A DNA stretch of 64,000 nt from NCBI GenBank assembly GCA_025677825.1, contig JAIXMO010000032.1:1-64000 (forward strand), read 5' to 3'. Below the pieces are notes generated by a model. It ran no database searches and had not been told where the DNA came from. It was given only the letters and a program-made list of their open reading frames with translations. The stretch comes from Helicostylum pulchrum (lineage: Eukaryota; Mucoromycota; Mucoromycetes; Mucorales; Mucoraceae). Positions within the stretch are counted from its first letter, which is position 1. The number at the start of each line of letters is the position of its first letter. Shown piece after piece: positions 23,912 through 36,056 of the stretch. A program made the position numbers and the translations under genes.

Positions 23912-26900
23912 TTACTGTTTTACAGCTGTCGTTTTTCTGATAATTAGTTTTTCAATTTCGACAAAAGTGATTAATAAGATGACGGCTACAATAGTAATCA
24001 CCCAACATTCCCATCCGACGGGAACTAGTTCTAACCAACCGGAAATACCAGGTGTGTAAATACCCATAACCATTAAGCCAAATGACAGAAAGAAAGCTCC
24101 AACCATCCATCGGTTACCTGTTACACCTGTCTTGAATACAGACAAGTGAACACTTCGAGCGTTAAAGGAGTGAACCAATTGTAATGTTGTAAGAGTAGTA
24201 AATGTCTATTTATAATTTGTTAGTATATATATAAGACGTAAAAATATTTATAATTTACCATCGATCGAGCAAGGTCAATAGGAAACTTGAGAGCATATAA
24301 CGTAATAACATAAGATGCTAAAGCCAACGATGCAATCAACATTGAGTTAATGAAAATAATTAACCATGTCATTTTGGTAATAACACCCATCTTTGGATCA
24401 CGAGGATGTCTTTCCATCAAATCCTTTTCGTTTGGTTCAACACCTAATGCCATAGCAGGTGGAATATCAGCTATGTAAATTTATAAAGAGATTAATAAAT
24501 GAAAAAGTTAAGAAAAAATCTATATGTTATTACCAATAATGTTTGCCCATAAAATCATCATTACGGTCAAGGGTACTTCGATATTAGCAATAGTACAAAT
24601 CAGCATTAAAAAGATTTCAGCACCATTACAACTTAACAAGTAAACAATAAACTTGAGAATATTATCAAACACATGTCTTCCTTCTTTGACAGCATCAACA
24701 ATACTGGTAAAGTTATCGTTTACCAATACGATATCAGCAGCTTGCTTTGTAATTTCTGTACCGGCTTGACCCATAGCAACACCAACATCAGCGCGTTTAA
24801 TAGCAGGAGCATCTAAATAAATCTGTGTTTAATATAAATTATAGATATAATATTAAGTAAACATACCATTCACACCATCACCAGTCATTGCAACCAATTC
24901 ACCTCGCTGTTGTAATGCACGTACGATAGACAACTTATTGTCTGGACTGACACGAGCAAATACACTAGGGAATGGATCCAGTTCAATAATAGCGTCGTCA
25001 GATAACAAGTCTAATTCACGACCAAGAATAGCTCGACTCTAAATTCAAAAAAAGGGAAAGTATGATAAATAACCCGTTATAGTATATTAAAAAAACGGCT
25101 TACCATTCCTGGGACATCGCCTTTGAAAATACCAAGTTGAGAAGCAATAGCTGTCGCGGTCTCTATATGGTCACCAGTAATCATCATGACATGAATACCA
25201 GCCCGCTGACATGTTTCAACTGCTTCTTTTACACCTTGTTTGGGAGGATCAATAAGACCTACTAATCCAATAAAGATCATACCAGATTCCTCCAAGTTGG
25301 GATTTTTGTTAGAAGGCTCTTCATCACCCGGTGTTTCATTTTGGCCTCCTTCTGACGAAGATACGCTATCAGCAGAAATAATCTTGAAAGCAAGACCAAG
25401 AACACGTAAACCTTGAGAGGCCATACGCACATTTTCATCATATACCTGAGAAGCAAAATCATCGGTCATTTCCGTGGACTGATCTGTAATAGACTCAGCA
25501 TCTTTTTTCATATAATGGCTACATTTTCTTAAAAGCTCTTCAGGAGCACCTTTACAAGCGAAAAACATTTTATCATTATCAAGAATATGATTACCACCTT
25601 CAGCGTGATATACAGAACTCATCAATTTACGTTCACTATCAAATGCTTGTTCATAGACCTTTTTGAAGCCCAAGTTTTGGCTCCAGTAATCACGACCTAA
25701 TCCACCCTTTTGAGCAGCTACGGTTAATGCAATTTCTGTAGGATCACCGATGGATTTAAATTCACCAGTTTCTTCATTTTTTCGAATAGCAGAGTTATTA
25801 CAAAGACTAGAGACCATAAAAGCCGAATAAAGTTGTTTGGTGTAACCTTCGGGGTGTTCAGTATCAATTGGTTTAGGTCTCATTGCTGCATAATTGATTT
25901 CGTGTTGATCATTACTTGATGCATTAGCAGTGTGCCTAACATGAATCATACGTCGACGCAAGTCTTCATGTTCACGAATAATTTGACCATCGTTAGGGTT
26001 TACAGAAGTAGATTCTGTGAACTTGTACAAGGAGTTATCTGTAGTCCATAATTCAGAAGTACCCATTTTTCCTTCAGTCAATGTACCAGTCTATATTCGT
26101 AGTGCATAAATATTTTATCTGTAAATCCGTTTAAAGTTTTTTTTTAAGTACCTTATCAGAGCAAATAACGGTTACACTACCTAGTGATTCGACAGCGGGT
26201 AAAGTTCTAACAATACATTGACTAATAATAATTTTAAGGTTAACGCTAGTTTTTTTGTTGTTGTTGTAGATCACACATGCTTATACATACTTTGCTGCCA
26301 TACGCCTTACACCTAGAGCCATGGTGACGGTAGTAACAGCTACTAAACCTTCCGGAATAACGGATACGGCCAAGCTATAAAAACATAATTAGTATAAATA
26401 TAGTGAAATAATAAATAAATAAAAGATAAAGACTAACCTTAAACCGATATTAACCATTTGACGGGCATCCTTTTTCCAAATAACACCAATAACGACAACT
26501 AGTGCACACAAGAAAATAGCAAGAATGACCAAATAAATACCAAGTTTTGACAGCTTTCTTTGAATTGGTGTTTTCACTTTACGTTTAGAACCAGAGTGAA
26601 TAGCGGTACTAATTTTACCAATCTATTTTTTTGTTGTTATTATGTATGCGATGTGCAAGCATTCTTTTTTTGTTTTACCTCAGTTTGAACACCTGTTCTC
26701 ACGACGATACCTTTTGCTCTACCACGCGCAATGGTTGTAGACATGAATGCATTGCCTTTGCAGTCGCCAATAGGAATCTTTCGCGTCTGACGTATACAAT
26801 AAAAAAATAAAATAAATTAGCGAATTAAAACTTTACCAAATTTGTTATAGGTTGTACATACTTTCGATTTAATTGCATGAATATTTTTTTGCGCAGGAAC

Positions 26901-28205
26901 ACTTTCACCTGTAAGGATACCTTCTACGACCCCAAGTTGAGATACTTCAATTAATCTTATATCGGCAGGGACCGCATCACCTTCTTCCAGCACCACCAGA
27001 TCACCAGGAACTAGTTCTTCTGATTCAATGTACTTTTGTTGACCATCACGAATGACAACAGCCTGAGGGACAGATAAATTCATAAGGGCATTTAAGGTTT
27101 TACTTGCTTTCCATTCTTGGCTAAAACCAATAATAGTGTTTAAAACTACGACTACCAGCAAGACGATCATACTGTTGTATTCCTTTTCTGCAGCTTCAAT
27201 GATGGCAGCGGCAATTAGGATAAGTACCATAAAATCAGTTAATTGTTCCCACAACATTTTAAATGGATTAGGACGTGGAGGTGCAGGTAACCCGTTTGTT
27301 CCATAGTGCTCTCTCAAAGCCGGAACCAAATCTTCCGATAACCCGCGGTCTTTATCCGTCTTTGAAAACATGCAAAGTAACTTATCGACAGATCGATCAA
27401 AGTAAAGCGCTTGAGGAGGGGGTAATAAAGCGATACCAAGTACTTCTGGTGCACGGGGCATCTTTGATTTTTCTGCGTTACTAACTTCAGCGTATAAAGA
27501 AGACTTTAATAAGCGATCCATATCACCTTGTTCACTTTCTTTGATTAAATCACGCCAGTCACTAAACTGATTTGGAAAGAATCGAGTTAATAGTAAGATC
27601 ATGGCAATAGCACCACGTTTTTGCTCTTTGGTAGAGGAGGTAGGTTGACATCGGTAATGAATCTTTAATTGGCGTCGTAAATCTGAAACGTCCAACTCAC
27701 TGACCACAACACGAAACTCAATTACTAAGTTTAAAAAAAAAATGTTAGTGATTTGATTTGATTTTTTTTTTTTGGATCTTCAAACCTTCTTCAAGGAAAT
27801 CACCAAATAAGAAAAATGCCATGTCAGCAGCAGCGGTTGTCTTCTTTTTCAAAAGATGACCTTCTGTATGTCCCATATTAAGGAACAAACCTTCAGATAA
27901 TCGTTTCATAAGGGATTTATCAAGATGAGGCTGACCGTCATTCTTGAGTCTGTAGTCCATAACATAGCGAAGACCCTCTAGTACTTCTTCCAGTGAAATG
28001 GACTTATTGTCTTGAACATTAAAGAGATCATTGACTAAATAAATAAAAATTGACGTTGATATATATGTGCATTGTATGTCTATATAACTGTATAAAACTT
28101 ACCATATACTTCAATTTGTTGTTCAATTGAAAGTTTACCGTCATTGATAGAGAATATATCAACTACAGCATGTTGAATAGGTTCTATAGGGGGTTTCAGG
28201 GACAT
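23912..28205 (-). CDS. Type II P-type cation-transporting ATPase, Ca2+-pump-like
   Basis: Twelve exons join without frame errors: 28103-28205, 27786-28034, 26862-27724, 26679-26786, 26438-26622, 26291-26374, 26152-26221, 25104-26090, 24867-25038, 24534-24812, 24259-24470 and 23912-24205 (1,201 aa). Hallmarks are the actuator LTGESVP, the M4 motif VIPEGL, the phosphorylated Asp in SDKTGTLT (split by an intron after SDK), the nucleotide-domain KGAPEE, and the hinge TGDGVNDAP. In M5/M6 the N..E pair (CNGAEIF) and N..D (LWANIIADIPP) keep most Ca2+-site residues seen in SERCA, with Ala in place of one Thr. An unusual N-terminal extension of about 230 residues precedes the pump; part of it loosely resembles EF-hands. 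Ion specificity (Ca2+, Na+ or other) is not settled by sequence alone. Confidence 0.9.
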
Positions 28206-29522
28206 AAATTGGATAAGTGAGATAAGTTTTTTTTTTTTTTTTTGTGAAAAAAAAGAAGATAAGTTGAACAAAAAAAAAGAAAAAGTTGATTAATTTATAG
28301 AAAAAAAAAAGAGTGCGAAAAGTGGCGATATCACGTTACTTATGACACTACGAATAAGAGAATATTCTGACGTACATGTGTCCGTTACTCTGTGATATGC
28401 AAGGATTACTAGTGTAACAGACGCCAGAAAAATAGCCTTTTTATAAAAATTGATCGTGTAACTAACAGTTTTGTATGGTTTATTTTTTGTCTCTTTATAT
28501 TTAGACTGTATTAACACTTGTTTGTTTGTTTTGTTTGGAAAGTGGATGGAGGTAGTTATCTAGTTGTCTTACTTAGCGGTGATTTAACGATCGATTATTC
28601 AAATTTGATAAACAACATATTATCAACTGTAGATCATGGGCTAGTATAAAGTAGAAGCATAAAGTTACGTTCAATAAACTTGTAAAAAAGACCCTGTCGT
28701 TATTAATAAGAATAAACTTCTTCTCAATATTCTATCATTTCTTAATTACTACGTACATCTTTTTATTATAAAAAAAAAGTCGGTTTTGTGTCACTGTTTT
28801 TACCGGTGCTTATTATCAAAAGTAGAATTAATACAAATCCGCAGTTTTGGCAACGTCGGATTTCTATTCTGATCAGTTGCTTGGCATCAGAAAAGGCACC
28901 AATTACTTACCAGTTTTGTGAAAAAGCAAATGACGGATTTGCTAGCCTATTGGAGTATAGCTTTTTGAATTATGTTACTTACCTGAATACAAACCAATCA
29001 AATCATATTTATGTCACTGTGATATTTAGGCTTTTTTTTTTGACAAAAAGGAGTCGATCCAACTTTTGGTTAAACAATATATTCACTCTGTTATCCAAAA
29101 GATTACGGCAACATTTTTGCGTGTCAATGGCCGATATAGCCGTTGAAATTTTGATTCAAGGGTCTACAAACTTTACCATTGCATTGATTAACATACTTTC
29201 CCTCCTTTTCTTTAGTTGAACCGTATGATAGATTTGCCTTTGAAGGTTTGTACTAATCAAGTCACAATCACTGTCACCGTACACATGTACTTACTGGATT
29301 TCTCCCTATTTTCGGGACTTTCTTTGAAGGCATTAGGAAACTACACTCCTTCCCGAAAAATAACAAAGGTTATTTTCCCTCTACTCCGGCTTCATTTAGC
29401 AGGCACTGCACACTGCTCTCTCACGTGTGACTTTTAAAAATCCTTTAATAAATAAAATAAATAAAAAAAGATATTTTTTTTTGTTGATGTTGTAGATATT
29501 ACAAACTCTTCATACCATAAAT
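28206..29522. other. Divergent spacer between the ATPase and ARP8 genes
   Basis: About 1.3 kb containing the 5' regions of both genes. A 143-codon open frame (28788-29219) followed by a 73-codon one (29216-29437) has Phe/Leu/Asn-rich, low-quality translation with no recognised motif. I treat it as unsupported, though it may be a remnant of a gene. Poly-A and poly-T runs near 28225-28300. Confidence 0.5.
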
Positions 29523-31905
29523 ATGACTGATCATAATAACAACAGTCCGCATAGTAATACTTTTCTCAAGAACCTGTCACAAAAGAAATACGCGTGGATG
29601 GAGGAAGCAAGCTCTATCACTGCTCCTCCTTTTCCAGTAAATAAAACAGGTGATCAAAAACCAATCGAGTCCTCGCCGCGTCCACAATCGCAATCGCAAC
29701 CTCAACCACAAACGCAACTACATTCACAACAGCAACCTCAACAACAAGTCCTTCCAAAAAAGAACAAAAAGCAAAGGCTTTCCCCTGAACCAGAGACACC
29801 CAAGAAACAAAAGAATATCAAATCTCCTCCATCTGTTCCTATGAGTAACGATACTTGTGTGGATAATGTAGAGATGAAAGTGGATACTCCTTCTGATAAA
29901 GAAGTAGTAACTGTCGTAAAAGAGAATATAACACCAACTAGACCTCAGCCTCGCTTTAAATATACTACTTTTCCTGTCAAGGGTTACAACATTCTTCCAA
30001 CACGTAATATTACAAGTACTTTTGCTAGAAACGACACAACTTATTTTCCCGGCAGTAAAGCAGGCGCAGAAGAAATCTCACCTGATGTAAGTACCTCTTT
30101 TATACATTTATAAATTAATTATAATGCATTAATCTCTTCCTCTCCCCTTTTTATGTTAGCCAGAAGAGGAATGGAGAGATACCATCATTATTCATCCTGG
30201 ATCACGTAATTTGAGATTAGGTTTTGCTTCTGAAGCATTTCCCAAATGTGTTCCTCATGTTATAGCTAGACGTTTCAAGAATAAATTGCAACAAGATAAT
30301 ATGGATATGGATGTGGTAACCGAGAGCGAAGAGGATGAGGAAAAGCGTCAAGAAGCTTTACAGGAAATTAGAGGAGAACTCAAATGGAGAATGAAAAATG
30401 CAAAGCGAAGAGCTGTTCCTAACGCTGAAGCACAAGTAATTGGATTTAATACAACTGCATTCAAGGAAACCATTCTCGATCATAATGACCCTTATAAAGT
30501 AGAGTGGACTGAAACTACGTCAAATGCCGAATATTTTGTGGGTGAAAAGGTATAAAAAAACACTAACAATACTTGGTATATGAATAATAAATATTAACAT
30601 TAAATGTATAACTAGGCACTTAATTTACCTATTTCTAAAGACTGCCCATATCGTATTCTTTATCCTTGGAAGTACGGTACATTTAATTCAGAAGATTACA
30701 CGTCCTTAAATGCAGTATTGAGTGATCTTGAAGCTATTTGGACTGAATCTATTATCAATGAATTACAAGTGGAAAAATCTGATTTTAAGGTATATGCGTA
30801 TATACACAATTTTAACGAGGGAAATGGAGAAATTAATCATATAGGGATTTAGAACTTTAATGTAGTGATTGTTGTACCAGATAATTTTCATCAAACTTAT
30901 CTTTGCGAGTTAGTTACAATGTTATTACGTTATATGGATTTTAGAGGTGTAATCATACAACAAGAATCAACATGCGCAACTTATGGTGCTGGTGTATCCA
31001 GTGCAGTTGTTGTTGATATTGGTGCACAAAAAACCAATATTACTTGTATAGAAGATGGTGTATGTCAAGTGGATTCTAGAATATCAATTGCTATTGGTGG
31101 TGATGACATTACTAAAACATTTGCATCATTTTTATTAGCAAACAAGTTTCCTTATGAAAATATTGATTTATCAACTACCTTTGATTGGAGATTAGCTGAG
31201 GGATTAAAAGAAAAATGGTGTACTATGAACGAAGCCGATATTAGTGTTCAAGTATACGATTTCTTTGCTCGTACACCATTTAAACCAACCTTAAAATACC
31301 AATGTAAAGTATACGATGAAGTCTTTTTAGCTCCACTTTGTCTAGTCTACCCTGACATATTGGAGAATAAAAAGAAGGTATTAAAGTCATCATGGTCACC
31401 CTCAAATGATTCTGTAAGTTTATTCATATAATATACGTATATATAATCTGTATTTACTCTTTTACTTTGCTATAGTCAAACATGTATCAATCATATCCCA
31501 TTGATATTGCAATTGCTCAATCAATTCTTAATACTGCAAATGGATCAGAAGAGAAATTAAAAAGATATTTCACTAGTATTATTCTAGTTGGTGGTGGTGG
31601 TAAAATAGCAAATTTCAGTAAAGTATTGGAAGATCGGTAAGTTATAAGCGATACAAAGTACAATTTTTTTTTCCTAAAAGCTTATACGGCTATTTAGTGT
31701 ATTATCAACAGTATTGGCGCAGAGAGCCTTTATTGATCGTGTAGAAGTGTTGCCTGCTCCTAGAGAATTAGACCCTGAAGTATTGGTTTGGAAAGGTGCT
31801 TCTGTAATGGCAAAATTAGATATAGCAAAAGATATGTGGATTGGTGCAAAAGAATGGGACCAAGTGGGTGCAAGATTATTAAGAGAAAGAGCTTTGCTTA
31901 TGTAA
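29523..31905 (+). CDS. ARP8: Actin-related protein 8 (INO80 chromatin-remodelling subunit)
   Basis: Six inferred exons (29523-30086, 30160-30549, 30616-30789, 30853-31413, 31476-31636, 31698-31905) encode 685 residues. After a Gln/Pro/Lys-rich disordered N-terminus comes the first actin-fold strand as IIIHPGSRNLRLGFASEAFP, followed by HVIARR. These are Arp8 hallmarks in place of the DNGS nucleotide loop of actin. Later blocks include the actin-like phosphate-2 region VVVDIGAQKTNITCIEDG and VGGGGKI. Arp8 binds nucleosomes and actin within the INO80 complex in the nucleus. The large insertion between the subdomains is consistent with Arp8 rather than actin or other ARPs. The stop lies only 89 bp from the next start codon. 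Confidence 0.93.
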
Positions 31906-31943
31906 TTTAAATTACAATTATAAATCGTTTCCCCTCATACACG

Positions 31944-31944
<1 letters not shown>

Positions 31945-31977
<33 letters not shown>
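31945..31977 (+). repeat. 33-T homopolymer with adjoining splice-acceptor-like sequence
   Basis: An uninterrupted T tract followed by GTTGCAG, resembling a strong polypyrimidine tract and 3' splice site, 11 bp before the PAS gene's start codon. It may be a 5' UTR intron acceptor. Confidence 0.7.
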
Positions 31978-31978
<1 letters not shown>

Positions 31979-31994
31979 TTGCAGTTACTTTATA

Positions 31995-32786
31995 ATGGAT
32001 GTTAATTGCATAATTATTTATGACAATACTGCTCAAGCTAGTGTGTTATTTGCTTCAGAGAGTATACATGACGTTTTAGGCTATACACCAGAAGAGTTAA
32101 CGGGTCACCCTGGTTACAGATTTACACATCCAGACGAGCACGAAGCCTTGGCTTTAATTCATACAGCCAATGTCAATGAACAGCGCATGTCCTCGCTTAC
32201 CATGTACCGTTCACGTCATAAAAACGGGACGTATGTTCAAACTGATGTTATTATCCATTACTGTTATGATTCCCTGATAACTACAACTTTTAGAGTTCAT
32301 TCTCAAGATTGTCTTAAACATAGAATGAGAGTCAATTCAGCTGATTTTGCATACTTTATTCAATCTGACGGTACAATTCAATTGAATGATTCACAAGAAA
32401 AAACGAAACACTTGCGTGATTTTAAAGATCCTTGGGGAAAAGATAAGAAATTGGAAAAGAAGACACAAGAACCACGGTTTTGTTTAATTTTAAATAGGTA
32501 CACATCAAATTGTACAATTGTATTTGCTACAAAAATGTGCGAAATAGTTGAATTAAACCAATTTGACTGTATTGGCAAATCCTTGTATGATTTTATTAGT
32601 CCTCAAGATCACGAAAACGTATCAAAACAAATTGAACTGTCAAAGTCAAATGATTTGATTTCAAAGCTAAGATTTCATTGGATTACAGAAGAAAACAAGC
32701 TAATATACATTGAAGCTGTTGTTAGCTGTACTTATGATGGTTTAGTTATGGTTTCACGTTTATGCCCTTCTTTTATTACAGAGTAA
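31995..32786 (+). CDS. Two-PAS-domain protein
   Basis: 263 residues in one frame. The first PAS domain (about residues 5-105) has the typical core IHDVLGYTPEELTGHPGYRF, followed by a PAC-like TMYRSRHKNGTYVQTDV strand pair. The second (about 155-260) reads CEIVELNQFDCIGKSLYDFI then HWITEENKLIYIEA. No LOV-type GRNCRFLQ cysteine motif is visible, so flavin photochemistry is not supported. PAS domains sense ligands or mediate dimerisation. No output domain is visible, so it may be a partner or adaptor. Exon 1 could instead splice at GTAATC (32782) to an acceptor near 33138, replacing the last residue and adding about ten. That is unproven. Confidence 0.8.
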   Translation: MDVNCIIIYDNTAQASVLFASESIHDVLGYTPEELTGHPGYRFTHPDEHEALALIHTANVNEQRMSSLTMYRSRHKNGTYVQTDVIIHYCYDSLITTTFRVHSQDCLKHRMRVNSADFAYFIQSDGTIQLNDSQEKTKHLRDFKDPWGKDKKLEKKTQEPRFCLILNRYTSNCTIVFATKMCEIVELNQFDCIGKSLYDFISPQDHENVSKQIELSKSNDLISKLRFHWITEENKLIYIEAVVSCTYDGLVMVSRLCPSFITE

Positions 32787-33961
32787 TCCTTTTTTTTTAA
32801 ACTAAAAAAAATAGTTATTTTTACATTTATAAATTCTACCTTTGACCCTAGCAGATAATGAATAGATTAGACTCTCATTATTTTCCCCAAGTATAGTAAA
32901 AATGATTAAATAAATCCCATTAGCAAATAAGCCTCCTATTTTATCATGAACAATGAACTACTATTTGTTCTATTTTTTTTTTCTTTAGAATATTTAATCA
33001 CTTTCTTTCTCTTTTTTATTTTTTATTAGCTATGTATACCAATAAGTATTTATATGTTCACCTTTTAAATGAGCTCGTGTCTTTTATTCTTTTATTTTAT
33101 TTTTAGCTTTTTTGTTTTCTTTATATTCTTACAAACAGATATGCTTCAAAGCAACCGCCTTCCATTTGAGCAAGAAGTGCTCAAATGTACTCCACCCGAT
33201 GGTAATACTGTGCAGATATATGGGCTCCTTATCTCTAAGAGACCAATTCTAAGAGAACAACAGACCTTGGATTAACTGCTGATACTTCACTACCTTTAGT
33301 ATATAAACTTTATTCTTTGTGAATCTATTTCTTGTTCCCCAATCTCTTTTAACTGATATAAGTACGGTTGTAATTATACATCACTTTGACTTGTAGAAGA
33401 TGTTGTGGTATATACAGCTTCAAATTACTCTCTTTTAAACCATTCAAAGAATTTATGTTTTATGCACACCAATCTCGATTCGAAGATGCGAGTTTTTTTA
33501 TCTTCATTATGATTACAATGAGGCTATATCGTTAAAAACTGACAGTCGGGGGTAATTTAGACAACGACTCGGTTATTGATTTAACAGGTTTCGAAAAAAA
33601 AACTAGAAAATTTTGTCTATGAGACTAGAGACTATGATGATAGCTACTGACTTATTATTTATCATTCAAATAACAATATGGGGATACAAACAATCGGCCG
33701 ATGGGATCATATAAAAGGATTATGTTTGTTATGAAACCAGCTCTTTTTATTGTTCTGCTGCTAAAATAATAAGGGTCTGTCCTTATTTTTCGCTTGTCAT
33801 TGAACCTTTCATCTTATCATAAAGACGCAGATGATAGACGGCCATTCTTTTTTTATAAAGACGTTCATCTTAAATTCCTAAGCATATATATATATATGAT
33901 ATTTTCGTTCCATCCCGGCCTTTTTAACTCTTTTCATTTTTACTTTATATCTTCTCAAAAT
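32787..33961. other. Intergenic, no supported gene
   Basis: AT-rich spacer. A 68-codon frame at 33069-33275 starts in T-rich DNA; its second half (from an acceptor-like site at 33138) looks protein-like and may be a spliced 3' exon of the PAS gene or a remnant. Nothing else is recognised. Confidence 0.5.
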
Positions 33962-35745
33962 ATGCGTGACCTACCTGCAGAAATATACACGAACATATTT
34001 GTATATATAAAGCGAAAATACCTTCAAACGTGTTGTTTTGTTTGTAAGAGTTGGTATGCTGTGGCTATTCAATTAAGCTGGGAAGAAGTGACTCTACGAA
34101 CTCGTAATATTTCTCTTATGAAATTCGATTTTAACAATCCTTACTTCACGCAATACTTAAAATATAGTCATCTTATTAAAACGTTAGCCTTTGAAGACGC
34201 TAAAGATCACAGATGCTCGGATAAATTCAGTAGAATAGAATTATTAGAGTTATTGGATCTGTCATCAAATCTAGAAGCAATTGATTTTAGCGTAACCAAT
34301 TATCTTGAAGAATATTTAAGATATCTGTTAGATGCTGAATTGCAGCATATTAAAAGGATTGATACTGGACTCAACCTTCGTCTTTTACGAAGCAATTTAT
34401 TATTTCCAGTATACTATAAATTTCGCAACTCTATTAGCTGTATCCGTTTAGCTTATGACAGAAAACCAAATAACTTCGAATCGCAACTAATCAATATATT
34501 AAATTCATTAACTCAGTTTAAGCAATTGACAAAACTAGAGCTTCATGGCAAACGTGATATCAACTATATAGCATTTACTATACCAGAGAATTTTCCCGAT
34601 ATAGAACGTCTTGAATTTTTTAGTGATCCAATTTCCGAAAGTGCCATACGGCATATATTAAACGACAATAGAAGAATCAATTTAAATTTTATCTCGAGTT
34701 TGACCCATTTAGATTTACTCCTACCATATCTATCAGCTACGTATACGAGACACCTCGTAGATTACTTTCCAAATCAGTTAACTGACTTAAATCTCATGAT
34801 CTCTCCTCATCGGATTGACATTGTTGGAATGGAACTGGCGTTAAGACTTATGAAAAAGCTGGTAGTATTGATAAAACATGCATTAGATTTTTACAAGATG
34901 AAGAGTATCAAGTACGAGCCAACGATGAAACAAATATGACAAAATACTTTAAGTTATTGAACTCGTTTAGGGGAACTCGACAAACTCATTGTACAGCCCG
35001 TTTCAATGGCGAAATGGCCGACTTAGTAAGTTTAGGCCATTCTTTCAGATACAACAGTCTTGGTAGATTATTCGTTACGTATGCTCTATACTTAAGTAAC
35101 TTACAGGAATCTATTACTGCTGAAATGACTGTACCTGACAAGACTAGTTCGATAATTGGTCCCGAAATCTTTAATGTTTTAGAAGTTAATCTTTTGATTC
35201 TATACGATGGCGATGAATGCCGAACTTTAAATTACTCCCTTTCAAATTGTCCTAGGCTTCAAAGCCTTAACTTTACGTACACCACAGCTGATAGCTCGAA
35301 CGCTTCTTTTAGTTTAAAACACAAGGAAGGGTTAATTTCTTCTGATCAAGCAAACTGTGATTTCAATGTTTTACAAATGGAACATACTAGACCAACTAAA
35401 CATTTTTTTGATTTGGTGACAACTCGTTTGCGTAATATCGAGATTGTATCAGTTAAGACTGAAGATTGGAGCCGCAAATACTGCTACTATAATGATCCTG
35501 TTATTGATTTAACCGGTTTCAAAAAACTTATCAGCTTTAAATATACAAGTACAAGTACAAGTACAAGTAAACATTTAACGAATGAAGATAATTCTTTCTT
35601 GATCAAATATACAAATGGAACAAAGCGACGTATTCTTGAATATGGAAAAACAGAGGGTATGGACAACCCGGTTTTTACTGTACTCTGTGATATATATGTA
35701 TCCTTATATTTCTGCGAAGAGATAATAAAAAAAGAGAAACACTAG
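33962..35745 (+). pseudogene. F-box/LRR-like protein gene, interrupted by a frameshift
   Basis: From ATG 33962 the product begins MRDLPAEIYTNIFVYI and continues with CCFVCKSWYAVA, a clear F-box that would bind Skp1 in an SCF ubiquitin ligase. Degenerate leucine-rich segments follow. The first frame ends at 34939 and the protein-like reading moves to another frame at about 34826-34860. From there it reads on through a 269-codon frame to 35745 with similar LRR-like content. The switch is best explained by a 1-nt indel, either a real mutation or an assembly error, since no intron fits. A TACAAG microsatellite near 35545 encodes a Ser/Thr repeat. Similar divergent F-box proteins are numerous in fungi, and the substrate is unknown. 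Confidence 0.65.
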
Positions 35746-36056
35746 GTATCCCATTTTTATCAACTACCAATATACTATAAAAAAAAATATAAAAAAAAGA
35801 AGAGCAAGCACAAACAAAAGCATCCCGTAGTTTATTATCGTTAACTACTTTAAAATAAACAAAGCAACTTTGCATATTTTTATAAATGCAACTGTGGTAT
35901 ACTTCATATCATCTTACACAAGGCTAGATACAAATATTATTATGACATTTGCATCTTACTTATATTCTTATATTCACGTGTGTGTGGGTAACCCCCCCCC
36001 CCCTCCAAATAGTGAGAGATTTTTTCTTTTCTCTTTTTTTCTCATCAAATAAATAA
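35746..36056. other. Spacer with C-tract
   Basis: 311 bp containing an 11-C homopolymer near 35992-36002 and a CT-rich leader before the crotonase start. No gene seen. Confidence 0.6.

Noticed and set aside
28788..29437. Two successive plus-strand frames (143 and 73 codons) upstream of ARP8
   Set aside because: Phe/Leu/Asn-heavy translation of AT-rich DNA, no recognised motif, no splice-consistent junction.
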